Positions 37,702 to 47,650 of a stretch of 64,000 nt of DNA are shown one piece after another (positions within the stretch are counted from its first letter, which is position 1; every line of letters begins with the position of its first letter). Source of the DNA: Caldicellulosiruptor morganii. Lineage in GTDB: Bacteria > Bacillota > Thermoanaerobacteria > Caldicellulosiruptorales > Caldicellulosiruptoraceae. The notes under the pieces are model-generated. The model saw only the letters and a list, made by a program, of their open reading frames with translations. It was not told the origin of the DNA and did not search any database. A program made the position numbers and the translations under genes. The stretch lies in assembly GCF_026810225.1 (NCBI RefSeq), contig NZ_CP113865.1:1-64000 (forward strand). The letters run 5' to 3'.

Positions 37702-38304
37702 ATGGCACATTACTTTGTTTTGAATTTTTACGCAAAAGAGGATGGTGTTTTTCTGCCATCCTCTTATTATAATGAAATTTTTAATACAATAAAAAACATT
37801 GTTAAATCAGATCTTTTTACAATAAGCCCGGTAAAAACCAGAAACAAAAAAGAAGTAGAAGATGGTGTTTGGGTGTTCAAAGATTTTCGAATTTACATTG
37901 CAACACCCTTTATTGAACTTTTTACAGAAAATTTATTCAAAATATATGAGTATTTATTTAATCCTTTTAATGGGATTTATTTGCAAAAGATTACCTTTAA
38001 AAAGGTTGGTGTCAAAAAAAGTGGCAGTCTTTTGAGTGGTGTTTTTGCAGGGCAAGGAAAAGTTAGGATTGATTATCAAAAATCCCCCGAGCAATTTTCA
38101 GAGAGCCTCAGGGAATTTTTGATAGATATATACAGGCGAAAATTTGGCAGTGTTCCCCAGGATACAAGATTCTTTTTTATTATAAAAGATAAGCTGAAAA
38201 AACAGTGGGTGATTGCAGACAGGCTTGAATTTTTTGGCGACTATGAAATTTTTTCGTCAGATGAGCTTGCAGAGATCTTTTGCCAGATGTTCTGTGTAAA
38301 ATAG
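37702..38304 (+). CDS. cas6: Cas6-like crRNA endoribonuclease, C-terminus out of frame
   Basis: 200 aa. LFTISPVKTRNKKEV, FKDFRIYIATPF and LTENLFKI-like spacing fit the N-terminal ferredoxin fold of Cas6. The expected Gly-rich C-terminal loop is missing because the frame stops at TAG 38302. A frame one base over continues RLFGMIGFVQVLGFW and stops at 38425. Joined, the two parts would give about 240 aa, the normal Cas6 size. A point insertion, an assembly error or a +1 frameshift could explain this. It is last in the csm operon and the only Cas6 candidate for either system here. Confidence 0.55.
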   Translation: MAHYFVLNFYAKEDGVFLPSSYYNEIFNTIKNIVKSDLFTISPVKTRNKKEVEDGVWVFKDFRIYIATPFIELFTENLFKIYEYLFNPFNGIYLQKITFKKVGVKKSGSLLSGVFAGQGKVRIDYQKSPEQFSESLREFLIDIYRRKFGSVPQDTRFFFIIKDKLKKQWVIADRLEFFGDYEIFSSDELAEIFCQMFCVK

Positions 38305-38425
38305 GCTTTTTGGGATGATAGGTTTTGTTCAAGTTTTAGGTTTTTGGCTCTGGCATAATGAAAGGTTATTTGACTCTGCTTTGAAACTGTTTGAAAAGAT
38401 GCTTGAGAGAAGAAACCAGATTTAA
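38305..38425 (+). pseudogene. Shifted C-terminal piece of the Cas6-like gene
   Basis: A plus-one frame relative to 37702. An ATG at 38315 would give 36 aa (MIGFVQVLGFWLWHNERLF), but no SD precedes it. Better explained as the displaced end of the Cas6-like protein, containing the Gly-bearing loop and a final helix. Confidence 0.5.
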
Positions 38426-38436
38426 ATAAAATTAAG

Positions 38437-38480
38437 GGGAGAAAGCTAAAAAGCATCAAAAACTATAATAGCTTTCTCCC
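38437..38480. terminator. Bidirectional terminator between csm and cas3
   Basis: GGGAGAAAGCTA (38437-38448) pairs perfectly with TAGCTTTCTCCC (38469-38480). It overlaps the last codons of cas3. T-rich flanks occur on both sides (TTTGTTTTG on plus, TTAATTTTATTTAAA on minus). Confidence 0.8.
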
Positions 38481-40939
38481 TTTGTTTTGAAACCTGTCTT
38501 GATATCATAAAAGTCGTGCAGCTGAGAATTTGGCACATATAATATCATATTTTCGAAATTAACAGGGATGTTGTCTTTTTTGGGGACAGAGATGACATAG
38601 TCATAAAAGTTTTTGCGAATCTCCAAAAACCTCTTTTTTCTTTCAAAAATGTCTTTAATATTGCAAATTTCAACAAATCTCTGCCAGATGATTTTTGCTT
38701 CCTCATCTGCTTCAACAAACACATCCACTTTGTATGGCTCATCTTTGATTAGTCTGAAGCTTCCAATTGCAACTTGTTCTGAGTCAGGCGATGTGTAAAA
38801 AAGCTGGCAGATGGCCTCAATGAATTTCTGTGAAGTCCCTCTTTCATGGCTGCTTGTCTCAAAAACGCCACGTTTTGCAAGCTGTTTGTAGTATTCTTCA
38901 ACCAGGTTTGCAAATTCACTTTCGCTTATTTTTCTGTTGTATTGTTCTAAGATGTTTTTTGTAACATCAATCAAAATGCTGTCATAAACCTCTGTTGCAA
39001 AAAGTCTTCCTTTTTCAGAAACAAGCTTAACAACTGTAACCTTGCTTTTTCCTTTTTTGCCTTCTCTGTTTGCCCGTCCTGCTGCCTGGATGATTGAGTC
39101 AAGAGGTGCTATGTCTCTTATAACATTATCGAAGTCAATATCAACCCCGGCTTCCACCAGCTGGGTTGAGATGACTATTTTGTAGTTTTTATTTTTAATA
39201 GCCTCAATCCTTTTTAACCTCTCTTTTGGTATTATATGAGTTGTAAGGATGGTTATTTTTTCTTCTAAATAGGGGTATTTTTGCAAAATGAGTTCATATA
39301 ACATTTTTGCGCTTTCAACTGTATTCAGCACAAAAAGATAGGTTTTGTCCTCTTCAAAGGTGAATTTTTCGGCAAACTCTTCAATCCTCAAGTCTGAAAA
39401 GTTTTTATCAAAAAAAAGATCTGTTCTACACGTTTTGCCAAAATAATACTCTTTCTTTACAATCTCAACCGCTTTTTCCTTTTCAACAATAAATGGCATG
39501 GTGGCGGTTGAAAGAATTATGTAGCAGTTAAGATGGCAGCACATTTTCTGTAAAAGATTTCTGCACAAAAACCAGTATTCTGAGCTTATAGCCTGCACCT
39601 CATCAAGTATTATCACAGAGTTAGCAATGCGGTGAAATTTTCTGAGGTTTAAATTTCTATTTGTAAGTATACTTTCCAAAAACTGCACAAACGTTGTGAC
39701 AATTATATTTGAGTTCCATCCCTCTATTAAAAGCTTTGCAATGTCTGTGTTAAATGCCTCCTCATCATTGGTTTGTTCTTCTTTTTCGCTTTTTCTGAAC
39801 TGTTTAGTTTTGTATTCAACCTCGCTCAAATGATGATGCTTCAAGATTGTATCTGAGGATGTGGCAATATTCAGAAAGCTCAGAATCTGCAATAGTACAT
39901 TGTAATTTTGCTCAATAATAGACAGAAAAGGCAGAGAATAAATTATTCTAAAATCTGTTTTAAACTTTTCTTGAGCAAGGTTTTTGATTTTGAGTGCAAA
40001 TGCAAAGGAAATTATGGTTTTACCAAGCCCTGTTGGAAGGCAAAGTGTGTAAATTCGCTTTTCTGGGTAAATATCGGTTGATAGAGCTTCTTCAAAAGCC
40101 CTGTCTCTTAATGCTTTTATTGAATTTTCAAAGTTTTCTTTTTTAAAAATGCTTTTTCTGAATCTGTCAACATCAAGATGAGAGATATTCAGCTTGGGAA
40201 TATCAACACATGTGCCAAAGATTGCTTCTGTTTTGTCAGCATCTATCAAAATGGAGAATAGCAGGTTCAAGAAAAAGAAAAATTTCATATCAGAGTCATT
40301 TAGCTTCCTGAATGCCCTTCTGAAACAGTTAATAGAATCTTTTGCTTTGTCTATGAATTCTCTGAGCATTGCAACATTTAAAAATTCAACTTCTTCTGCA
40401 AAAGTGGAAAGGTTGGAAACAAGCACATCAAACCTGCTTTTATCAATGTGTTCTATCTGTTCATAACACAGGTCAATGTCATCTTCACCGATAAATGCCA
40501 TATCATAGGCTGCTTCTAAATCACCATGATGCTTTAAAACGGCAAAAAATGCAAGGATTGCAGAATAGTTTTCAAACCCTTTATCTTCTCTGATTTTTCC
40601 TTCCCTTATGAGCCTTGATAGCACTCCCCATACACAAATTGCAGACAGAAGAGAGTGCCTTGATAGTCTGGATTTGGATTTTTTCTTATCAAAAAGATAG
40701 CTCTGAAAAAAAGAAGTTGCCTTGCCGATGTCATGCAGCAAGGCTGTGAATTTTGAAATCTGCACAAGAAAGTCTGTTGTGCAAAGAGGCAAATTCTTTT
40801 CAGAGGCAAATTTCTGAGCCAAAAAGCTTGTGTTTACAAGGTGTTCTTCCAGAAGCTTTGCACCCATTTGAGTTTTGTCTTTTGCGGGGTGAGAATAAAG
40901 CCCGGATGGCTTTTCAAAAAAGAACAATGTTTTCTCCAT
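38456..40939 (-). CDS. cas3: Cas3 helicase-nuclease, type I-B
   Basis: 827 aa. An N-terminal HD nuclease domain (LLHDIGKATSFF) is followed by a superfamily 2 helicase with Walker A-like LPTGLGKTII, DEAH-type box ILDEVQAI, SAT motif LSTATMPF and the C-terminal motif QAAGRANREGK. It degrades DNA after Cascade binds. The ATG at 40939 has GGAGG at good spacing; the upstream TTG at 40945 is too close to it. Its start overlaps the cas5 end by 26 bp. Last gene of the operon. Confidence 0.95.
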   Translation of the reverse strand: MEKTLFFFEKPSGLYSHPAKDKTQMGAKLLEEHLVNTSFLAQKFASEKNLPLCTTDFLVQISKFTALLHDIGKATSFFQSYLFDKKKSKSRLSRHSLLSAICVWGVLSRLIREGKIREDKGFENYSAILAFFAVLKHHGDLEAAYDMAFIGEDDIDLCYEQIEHIDKSRFDVLVSNLSTFAEEVEFLNVAMLREFIDKAKDSINCFRRAFRKLNDSDMKFFFFLNLLFSILIDADKTEAIFGTCVDIPKLNISHLDVDRFRKSIFKKENFENSIKALRDRAFEEALSTDIYPEKRIYTLCLPTGLGKTIISFAFALKIKNLAQEKFKTDFRIIYSLPFLSIIEQNYNVLLQILSFLNIATSSDTILKHHHLSEVEYKTKQFRKSEKEEQTNDEEAFNTDIAKLLIEGWNSNIIVTTFVQFLESILTNRNLNLRKFHRIANSVIILDEVQAISSEYWFLCRNLLQKMCCHLNCYIILSTATMPFIVEKEKAVEIVKKEYYFGKTCRTDLFFDKNFSDLRIEEFAEKFTFEEDKTYLFVLNTVESAKMLYELILQKYPYLEEKITILTTHIIPKERLKRIEAIKNKNYKIVISTQLVEAGVDIDFDNVIRDIAPLDSIIQAAGRANREGKKGKSKVTVVKLVSEKGRLFATEVYDSILIDVTKNILEQYNRKISESEFANLVEEYYKQLAKRGVFETSSHERGTSQKFIEAICQLFYTSPDSEQVAIGSFRLIKDEPYKVDVFVEADEEAKIIWQRFVEICNIKDIFERKKRFLEIRKNFYDYVISVPKKDNIPVNFENMILYVPNSQLHDFYDIKTGFKTKGESYYSF

Positions 40940-41642
40940 TTTCAACCTCCAGGAACTTCAGGGGTTTTGCAAGTATTTCTTTCCCGCTTGGCTCAAATAT
41001 AAAATCTTCATACTCTATAACCTCTCTTGAACTGTTCATGATAAGGGGCATTCTTTCTTTAAAGTAACTTTTTCCCTCTTCAATCTTTATTGGTGCATCA
41101 GTTTCTTGCAGGTTTTTTGGCGAAATGGGTGTGCAAATGTTTACATAATCAGCTGGCATGTGCTTTTCGAAAGCTTCATATACGCCTGTAAATTCAAAGT
41201 CTGCGATAAATTCAGAAAGTCCCATTGAGAGTGTAAAAAAGCTTTTATGCTGCTGCAAAAAGTCCACAAGTTTTGAGAACATGCCTTGCTGCTCAAATGT
41301 CACATATATTCTGAAGCAAGGATCTTTTAAAAGCTCAAACCTCATCTGTGTTCGAGGCTGACGATCCTTTGTTTTTATTGGCTGCCATCTATTGTATTTT
41401 GTGTCTATGTGGTTTATTCCCATCCTGATTTTTTTCACAGGGTTTAAAATTCTAATCCCAGCAGCAAACTTGCCATGCTCTAAAGCTTCAAGGTATTCCT
41501 TTTTATCAAGCCCCAGAATAGCTCCCACCATTCCCTGAATGGTTGGGAATGGCGGGAAGGGGTATGTTATTGGGGATGATGTTGAGTAGAACTTTCCAAA
41601 AAAACCAAAGTCGGCTTTGATATCAAACACAGCTACTTTCAT
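40914..41642 (-). CDS. cas5: Cas5, type I-B Cascade subunit
   Basis: 242 aa of the Cas5h type: VAVFDIKADFGFFGKFYST at the start and FPTIQGMVGAILGLDK match. It binds the crRNA 5' handle. Between cas7 (23 bp upstream) and cas3 (overlap). Confidence 0.93.
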   Translation of the reverse strand: MKVAVFDIKADFGFFGKFYSTSSPITYPFPPFPTIQGMVGAILGLDKKEYLEALEHGKFAAGIRILNPVKKIRMGINHIDTKYNRWQPIKTKDRQPRTQMRFELLKDPCFRIYVTFEQQGMFSKLVDFLQQHKSFFTLSMGLSEFIADFEFTGVYEAFEKHMPADYVNICTPISPKNLQETDAPIKIEEGKSYFKERMPLIMNSSREVIEYEDFIFEPSGKEILAKPLKFLEVENGENIVLF

Positions 41643-41665
41643 ATTGCATCACCTTAAAAACTTTG

Positions 41666-42646
41666 TCACTCAAACTGAATGATTTTTAACCTATCACCCA
41701 GGAAGGAAAAAGCTCTGCTAATATCCAAAGGAACACCTTCACATATAAAGCTGATTGAGTCATCAAAGGCAACCTCAAGCTTCTGAATTCTGTCCTGATA
41801 CTTTTTTAACTTTTCAACAAGCTTTGTTATGTCAAGCTGATAATCCTCAGGTGAGCGTATAGCAACGTCGGACTTTTGGGAAATGAGCTTTACAAGCCTG
41901 TCAAGCTCCCCGATGTAAAAGCTGCTCTGGTTGTATTCAACCCTTAAAAGAAGCCTTGGCATCTGACCAAACTTTGAACGTGAAATCAGATTTTTTGTTC
42001 CGCACCAGAGAGATTCCAAAAGAAGCTGAACATCCTCTTCGGTTAAAGGAATGTTCTGGCACAGGGCTGCATTTTCGTTTATAACTCCATAAAAGGCAAT
42101 CAGTGCGTATGGCAGAATATAGCATTCTGTGAATGTTCCCTGGTCCTTCCCTTCGCCTGATGGCATGACTGTTGTGCCTTTCAGGAGCATGTACTCAACT
42201 TTATGCAAAGACCTTCCGAACTTGAACTGAACAGGACCGGTGAAGGTGATAGCACCTGTATTTTCTGAACCGTCTTCTTCTGAGCTGCCTTTTTTCTTCT
42301 TATCCTTGCTTTTCAGTGTAATTGTGCCGCCAAAGAGCCTTATGTCAATGAATTCTTTCAGTTTTTCTTCATCAAGGTTGTGCTTTTCCCATTTTTCAGC
42401 TTTTGTCATAAGCTTTCCATCCTGTGTAATTTCTCTTAAGATGAACACAGGCAGGTTTTTATACTCTGCAAGGTAATCTCTGCATGTTCTTTTAAGGCGC
42501 ACATCTGTCACTATGCATGTGTCTGTTTCAGGGTCAATTCGTGGCTTGTTCTCATCAAGCGGATCGCCGTTTGGATTTGCATCTGTAACATCGTAAATGA
42601 ACAAAATCTCAGACCTGTTTTTAATAATGTTATCCAAATTTCCCAT
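41666..42646 (-). CDS. cas7: Cas7 (Csh2 type), type I-B Cascade backbone
   Basis: 326 aa. ILFIYDVTDANPNGDPLDE is the diagnostic N-terminal segment of the Csh2/Csd2 group. It coats the crRNA spacer. GGGGGAA precedes the ATG. Confidence 0.95.
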   Translation of the reverse strand: MGNLDNIIKNRSEILFIYDVTDANPNGDPLDENKPRIDPETDTCIVTDVRLKRTCRDYLAEYKNLPVFILREITQDGKLMTKAEKWEKHNLDEEKLKEFIDIRLFGGTITLKSKDKKKKGSSEEDGSENTGAITFTGPVQFKFGRSLHKVEYMLLKGTTVMPSGEGKDQGTFTECYILPYALIAFYGVINENAALCQNIPLTEEDVQLLLESLWCGTKNLISRSKFGQMPRLLLRVEYNQSSFYIGELDRLVKLISQKSDVAIRSPEDYQLDITKLVEKLKKYQDRIQKLEVAFDDSISFICEGVPLDISRAFSFLGDRLKIIQFE

Positions 42647-42694
42647 ACACAGATTCCCCCTTTTAATTGTTTTAACTTATAAACCAAAAGTGTT

Positions 42695-44629
42695 TTACTC
42701 TTCAGTTTCTTGCTCTTCAGAATCGTTTGTCAGCTTCTTTGCAAGCTCTTTGATTTTCTGCCCAAGATTCATCCCGCAGGCAAAGTAAAAGCTCACCTCA
42801 TCCGAAGACAGTTTCCAGTCTTCAGGTGCTCTTAGCAAAAGTTCTGAGGCTGTGGCAGCCACAAGTTTTTTTGCCTTGCCAAAAGCCGAGTATTCCATAA
42901 GCTTGTTTTGAATCTTTGGCAGCAAAGCTATTATGTCAGATTGTTTTAGCCTCAGCCCTTTTAAATTTTTGGCAAATGGAGGCATTTTGCCCGGAGCTTT
43001 ATTGAGCCCTGCCGCCTGGATTCTCAAAAGCATGTCACAGAGCGCACCTGTGAGTATAATTCCTTTCACAGCACTTTTTTCAGAGGCAACAGGGAATTCA
43101 TTTAAGATTTCATCAAACGGCGTTCCAACAGACATACCACACTCATCTCCTTTTAGCTTTAAAATTTCAAGGTTATTCAAAAACTCCAAAACCTGCATTG
43201 CATAGTTGCAGGACCTGTAAAGTTCAGAGAAATTGTCTGTTGCAAAGCTGTCCTGCAATTTTCTGCAAAAATGATGAAGCAAAAAGTGAAAGTCTATGGG
43301 CTTTTTCTTGAAGATGCTCTCGGTTATCTCAAGAAAATAGCTGTCAAGGTCAGTTCCTTTTTTCAGCCTGTTGCTTTTTGAGAAAAAGTATCTGATCTTA
43401 TCAAATGTAAATGTCTCATCTTCACCAGAAAGCTTTCTGTGCTTTTTTTCTGTCTGCCTTTTGGCATTAAATATTTTTTTCAGGTGCGATGGGAAAACAT
43501 CTTCAATCATCAGAACAATTCTCTCTGCACCCTGCTGTGGGACCATGAACAGGAATGTAACAGAGATAAAGTCTTCCTGCTCACTTAAAATCTCCAGAAT
43601 TTCTTTCTCATCATTGGTAAGTCTTTCTAATTTTTTGCCTGAGTCAATTTCCTTCTGGGTTTTTGTTAAAATATCAAGTAGCTCTTCGTAAGCTTCTTTT
43701 CTTCCGAATAAAGGTTTGGGGACAAGAAGATATGTTATTTTGTTTTGACCATAGTTGTAAAAATTAAATTTAAGATTTTTTTCTAGATATTTTCTGCCCT
43801 CAAGAAGGTTTTGCTGACAGCTTGAGCATACAGGGAAGTTCTTCCATGCGTTTTGAGGAGAAAATCCACCTTTTATGAACCCGGGCTTGTCGATTGTATA
43901 GAATTTGAAAACATTGACTGTGCCAGACACATTTTCTCTTTTCTGCTTGCAAATGCTGCAGGTTTTGTTCTGTGAGCTTGACTTCCCGGCTTTTTCTTTT
44001 ACAAGTTCCAGTAAAAATCTTTTGAATATTTCGTATTCACCAATGTATTTGCCGTCAAATGAAAATGTCAAAAGAATATTGCTTTTTAGTTTTTCAAATT
44101 CTGAGAAGATGTGCTCAGTGACATGGTTGATTATCTTTTCTCTGTTATTCTCAATAGCCCGGGATATACTCTGAATAAAAAGTGCATCTTTATCTGATAT
44201 ATCACCCTGCTTTGAAAGCTTTTTTGCAAGAGGCAGCGCTTTATTTGAAAACCAGTTTTCCACTTTTTTTTCAAACACATTTTCAACATTTTCTCTTATA
44301 GCTTGTTTTATCTCTTCTGGTGTCATGTCTCTTTTTGTTTTGGGCTTGGGCAAGATGCACGCAGGCGAAAGATTTGTGCCACCACCCTTTGCTCCCTCAC
44401 TAAAGAGATAAAACTGAGCTTTTGATTCAAGGGGATTTTGAGGTTCAACACCACAGTATTCAAACACCAAATGCTTTTGTTCAAGGCAAATCAAAAGTAC
44501 CCTGTCGCTTTCTACAGGTGTTAAAAAAGATGAAATGGTGTTTGTAAAGTTATCGTCACAAGTTTTGGATGATGTCTTTGACTTTCCCTCAACAACAAAT
44601 TTTCCAAGCTCAGCAACAGCCTCAATCAT
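42695..44629 (-). CDS. cas8b: Cas8b large subunit (TM1802 type)
   Basis: 644 aa. It has a zinc ribbon (CSICKQKR...CSSCQ) near residue 230-290 and the overall length and charge pattern of TM1802-type Cas8b, which recognises the PAM and recruits Cas3. The ATG at 44629 is preferred over a GTG at 44641 because AGAGGTG precedes it. It lies after cas2 and before cas7. Confidence 0.9.
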   Translation of the reverse strand: MIEAVAELGKFVVEGKSKTSSKTCDDNFTNTISSFLTPVESDRVLLICLEQKHLVFEYCGVEPQNPLESKAQFYLFSEGAKGGGTNLSPACILPKPKTKRDMTPEEIKQAIRENVENVFEKKVENWFSNKALPLAKKLSKQGDISDKDALFIQSISRAIENNREKIINHVTEHIFSEFEKLKSNILLTFSFDGKYIGEYEIFKRFLLELVKEKAGKSSSQNKTCSICKQKRENVSGTVNVFKFYTIDKPGFIKGGFSPQNAWKNFPVCSSCQQNLLEGRKYLEKNLKFNFYNYGQNKITYLLVPKPLFGRKEAYEELLDILTKTQKEIDSGKKLERLTNDEKEILEILSEQEDFISVTFLFMVPQQGAERIVLMIEDVFPSHLKKIFNAKRQTEKKHRKLSGEDETFTFDKIRYFFSKSNRLKKGTDLDSYFLEITESIFKKKPIDFHFLLHHFCRKLQDSFATDNFSELYRSCNYAMQVLEFLNNLEILKLKGDECGMSVGTPFDEILNEFPVASEKSAVKGIILTGALCDMLLRIQAAGLNKAPGKMPPFAKNLKGLRLKQSDIIALLPKIQNKLMEYSAFGKAKKLVAATASELLLRAPEDWKLSSDEVSFYFACGMNLGQKIKELAKKLTNDSEEQETEE

Positions 44630-44709
44630 TTTTAAAAGCACCTCTTTAATTTTGCTAAAATTTAGATTATCACATTTGATTTAGAAGTTCAACCATAAAT
44701 AATAGTTCA

Positions 44710-44973
44710 TTATATAAATCTATCTAAATTGTTTTTCTCTACACCAAGAATTTCACGACTTGAATACAATCTTGTTTGAAAGTTGTAAATTATCACAGAG
44801 TCTTCTTCGAGATTGAGCTTTTGCTTAAGTTCAAGTTTTAGCTTTTTTAGCTTTGCTTCTGAGATTTCTCCTTCAAACACAGAGTTTTGAACCCAGTTGA
44901 GGTATTTCCGGCACACCTTTAATGCTTTTGCAACACGCTTTTGGTTGACATCATACACAAGGATTGTGTACAA
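44710..44973 (-). CDS. cas2: Cas2 adaptation protein
   Basis: 87 aa. MYTILVYDVNQKRVAKALK with the conserved aspartate, and WVQNSVFEGEIS, are typical. It forms the integrase complex with Cas1. Only 16 bp after cas1. Confidence 0.96.
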   Translation of the reverse strand: MYTILVYDVNQKRVAKALKVCRKYLNWVQNSVFEGEISEAKLKKLKLELKQKLNLEEDSVIIYNFQTRLYSSREILGVEKNNLDRFI

Positions 44974-44989
44974 ATCTCCTTCACCTCAG

Positions 44990-45985
44990 TTACCATTGAG
45001 TTACATAGGGTTCATATTCTTTTTCGCCCATAATATGCTTTTCAATTTTGTAGAGCTCAATTCTTATGAGCTGTCTGTATGAAACATGGCTGCCAATATT
45101 TTTAACAGTTATTGTGGTTGACAGCCTTTGCTCAAGCTCGTTTATAAACAGTTTTTTTGCATCATCTTTCAAAAGCATTCCTTCGAAATCTTCTTCAAAA
45201 TGTTCAGGCTTTAGTATGTTCTTTGATATTATCGAAAAGATGAGCCTGTCGATTATTACTGGCTTGAATATCTCGGCAACATCCAGGTTGAGTGTAAACC
45301 TTCTGAAGTTGGTTGAATGCAGGTATCCAATCCGCGGATCAAGATGAGTTCTGTATATCTCTGAAAGCACAATTGTATACATCATAGAGTTTCCAAAGCT
45401 GATGAGAGTATTTATGGCATTTTTGGGTGGACGCTTTGTTCTCTTTTCAAACCTGAAATTATCGTCGTCTATGATAAGGTCAAAGCTGCCATAGTATGTT
45501 TGCCTGATATTTCCTTCGATTGCCATTAAAGTTGCAATACTATCAATGTCAGGGATGTTTTCAAATTGATTGTCCATTTGCTGGATGTAGCGGTCAAGTG
45601 AGTCAATTCCCCGGCTCTGGTAGTATTTTAAAACCTGTTTCATGTTTTTGTAAGCGCCTTTTACAAATGCTTTTGCCAGAGCAAGTCTTTTTTGCAAATC
45701 AAGATAGTGTTCAGCTTGTTTTAATATCATATAGCCGGAGTTTAAATACTCACGCGGGTAAAAGCTTCCAACGTAGTAGCCAAACCTGTTGAAAAAATGC
45801 ATTATTATTTCGCTCTGGGTCAAAAATTCCAAAAACCTTTTGTTCAAATCAACCTCACCGAAGATGTAAATCTCAGATGTGTTTTCAACAGGTATGAACT
45901 TTTGCACACCTTCACTTTCAAAAAACAGGGTGTTGTTTTTTCTTTTCAAAACGCCATCTGAAAAGATATAAACAGGTTTTTTCAT
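44990..45985 (-). CDS. cas1: Cas1 integrase
   Basis: 331 aa of type I-B Cas1. The catalytic Glu (ATLMAIEGNIRQTYY), His (YLHSTNFRRF) and following acidic residues (LDVAEIFKPVIIDR) are present. The ATG at 45985 overlaps the cas4 stop as ATGA; GGAG lies 10 bp upstream. It inserts spacers at the leader-proximal repeat. Confidence 0.95.
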   Translation of the reverse strand: MKKPVYIFSDGVLKRKNNTLFFESEGVQKFIPVENTSEIYIFGEVDLNKRFLEFLTQSEIIMHFFNRFGYYVGSFYPREYLNSGYMILKQAEHYLDLQKRLALAKAFVKGAYKNMKQVLKYYQSRGIDSLDRYIQQMDNQFENIPDIDSIATLMAIEGNIRQTYYGSFDLIIDDDNFRFEKRTKRPPKNAINTLISFGNSMMYTIVLSEIYRTHLDPRIGYLHSTNFRRFTLNLDVAEIFKPVIIDRLIFSIISKNILKPEHFEEDFEGMLLKDDAKKLFINELEQRLSTTITVKNIGSHVSYRQLIRIELYKIEKHIMGEKEYEPYVTQW

Positions 45986-46485
45986 GCCCAGCAAAACTCC
46001 TTGTATGAGCATTTTGAACAAGCTTTTATTTTCTGTGGCTCGGGTGGTAAAGATCTTGAAAGAAATTGCGAAATCTCTTCAATGAGATTTTCAATATCTC
46101 TTATGTCATCAAACGAGAGCACAACATCAAAAGTCTTCTTCTCTTCTGGTATCAAAAGCTTTCCACGGGCATTTATGTTGCTTTTGAAAAGCTTGTAGAG
46201 GTAAAATTTGAGCTGTGTCATTGCAGCATTTTTTGACTTTGAAGACTTTTTTATTTCTCCAACCAGCAAAACCTCATTCTCGTTGCGGATCAGGTCCAGA
46301 ACAACACCGTCAAAGAACACCTCTTTTTTGTCATGCTTATAATACTCCTGCGATATTAACTTGCCTATCTCCAGAAAAGGGTTGTCACCGGCAGGGCTGA
46401 TGTTTCGTGACAGAAGCCATGCCTGCCTTTTGCATACAATATACGCCTGAATGGTTGAACCTTTGACATCAAAAAAATTTTCCAC
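45982..46485 (-). CDS. cas4: Cas4 PAM-processing nuclease
   Basis: 167 aa RecB-type nuclease with an Fe-S cluster: YIVCKRQAWLLSR gives the first cysteine and CSKCSYKEFCWA the last three. VVLDLIRNENEVLLVGEIKKS holds the D...ExK core. The start is GTG at 46485. It heads the minus-strand operon. Confidence 0.93.
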   Translation of the reverse strand: MENFFDVKGSTIQAYIVCKRQAWLLSRNISPAGDNPFLEIGKLISQEYYKHDKKEVFFDGVVLDLIRNENEVLLVGEIKKSSKSKNAAMTQLKFYLYKLFKSNINARGKLLIPEEKKTFDVVLSFDDIRDIENLIEEISQFLSRSLPPEPQKIKACSKCSYKEFCWA

Positions 46486-46622
46486 GTTTTTTAAGCCTTC
46501 TTTCGATTGCCAGAGTTTTAAATTTTACAATATCAATTTTATCTGTTTGAAAAATAAAAGAAAGGTCAAATTTTATGCGAAGTTCTGAAAAGGCAAAAAA
46601 AGAGGGGCAAAATAAAAAAAGT

Positions 46623-47182
46623 AGCTCAATCCCCAAAGGGGAGGCTACAAACGAAGATGACGGAAAATGGGGCACATTGGATGCCTCACGGTTTCAATCC
46701 CCAAAGGGGAGGCTACAAACTACGCAGGAAGAGGCTGGATGACAGATGTAAATCAGTTTCAATCCCCAAAGGGGAGGCTACAAACTTCCCGAACTGTGTT
46801 ATAAGCGTTGTATTTAAAGAGTTTCAATCCCCAAAGGGAAGGCTACAAACCATATTAACGGATTAACAGCGATAGACATCATAGGCGTTTCAATCCCCAA
46901 AGGGGAGGCTACAAACAAGAATTAAAAGGTATTTCATTGTAGAGGCGGTGGAGTGTTTCAATCCCCAAAGGGGAGGCTACAAACCTTAATTTTTGTTAAG
47001 GTTTGCTGGACTGCTTGTAAGTTTCAATCCCCAAAGGGGAGGCTACAAACTATGGAGAACGAGTAGGGAAAACATTGATCCCATATCGTTTCAATCCCCA
47101 AAGGGGAGGCTACAAAATTATTGCATACACTGTTTTTTTAAGGTACCACGACGTTTCAATCCCCAAAGGGGAGGCTACAAAC
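46623..47182 (-). CRISPR. CRISPR array 4 (9 repeats, 8 spacers)
   Basis: Repeats begin at 46623, 46691, 46756, 46821, 46887, 46955, 47021, 47088 and 47153. All but the one at 46821 carry GGGGAG in place of GGGAAG, a private variant of this array. The leftmost is degenerate (AGCTCAATCC). It is co-oriented with and 137 bp upstream of cas4; I see no terminator between them. Confidence 0.98.
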
Positions 47183-47429
47183 GGTTAAAAAGCTTGATTT
47201 TATTATATCAACTTTATGCAACCATGTCAATGTTTTTTTATCGATACATATGTTGAAAATACCAATAAGCTCAGCAGTATAAATAAAAATAAGCCAGTCA
47301 AAGCCTTCCGTCGACCAGCGATTTACCAGTAGCACAAACAAAGCCAATCAAAATCATAATGAAATCGAATACAAATAAAGCTCCAAAATTTTTGCACCTG
47401 ACATCGACAGATATGACTTTTGGTCAAAA
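47183..47429 (-). promoter_or_regulatory. CRISPR leader 4 with promoter
   Basis: Minus-strand TTGACA (47225-47230), 17 bp, TATAAT (47202-47207). It points through array 4 toward the cas operon. Confidence 0.85.
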
Positions 47430-47650
47430 TGCAAATTATCTATTCTTTCTTTGTATATTTTCTCAGAAAATGTTTATATGACTGAGTCTAAAAAAGTCTT
47501 GAAATGTATGGCGCAGACTTACACATTTTACTTGTAGTTCTTTTTTAAAACTTCCAGCAGAAAAATGAAAGTCTGATAACTTCTACCTTTATTTAATTTA
47601 TGCTAAGATAGAAATAAAAACAATTATATCTTAACAGATCAATTAGAATA

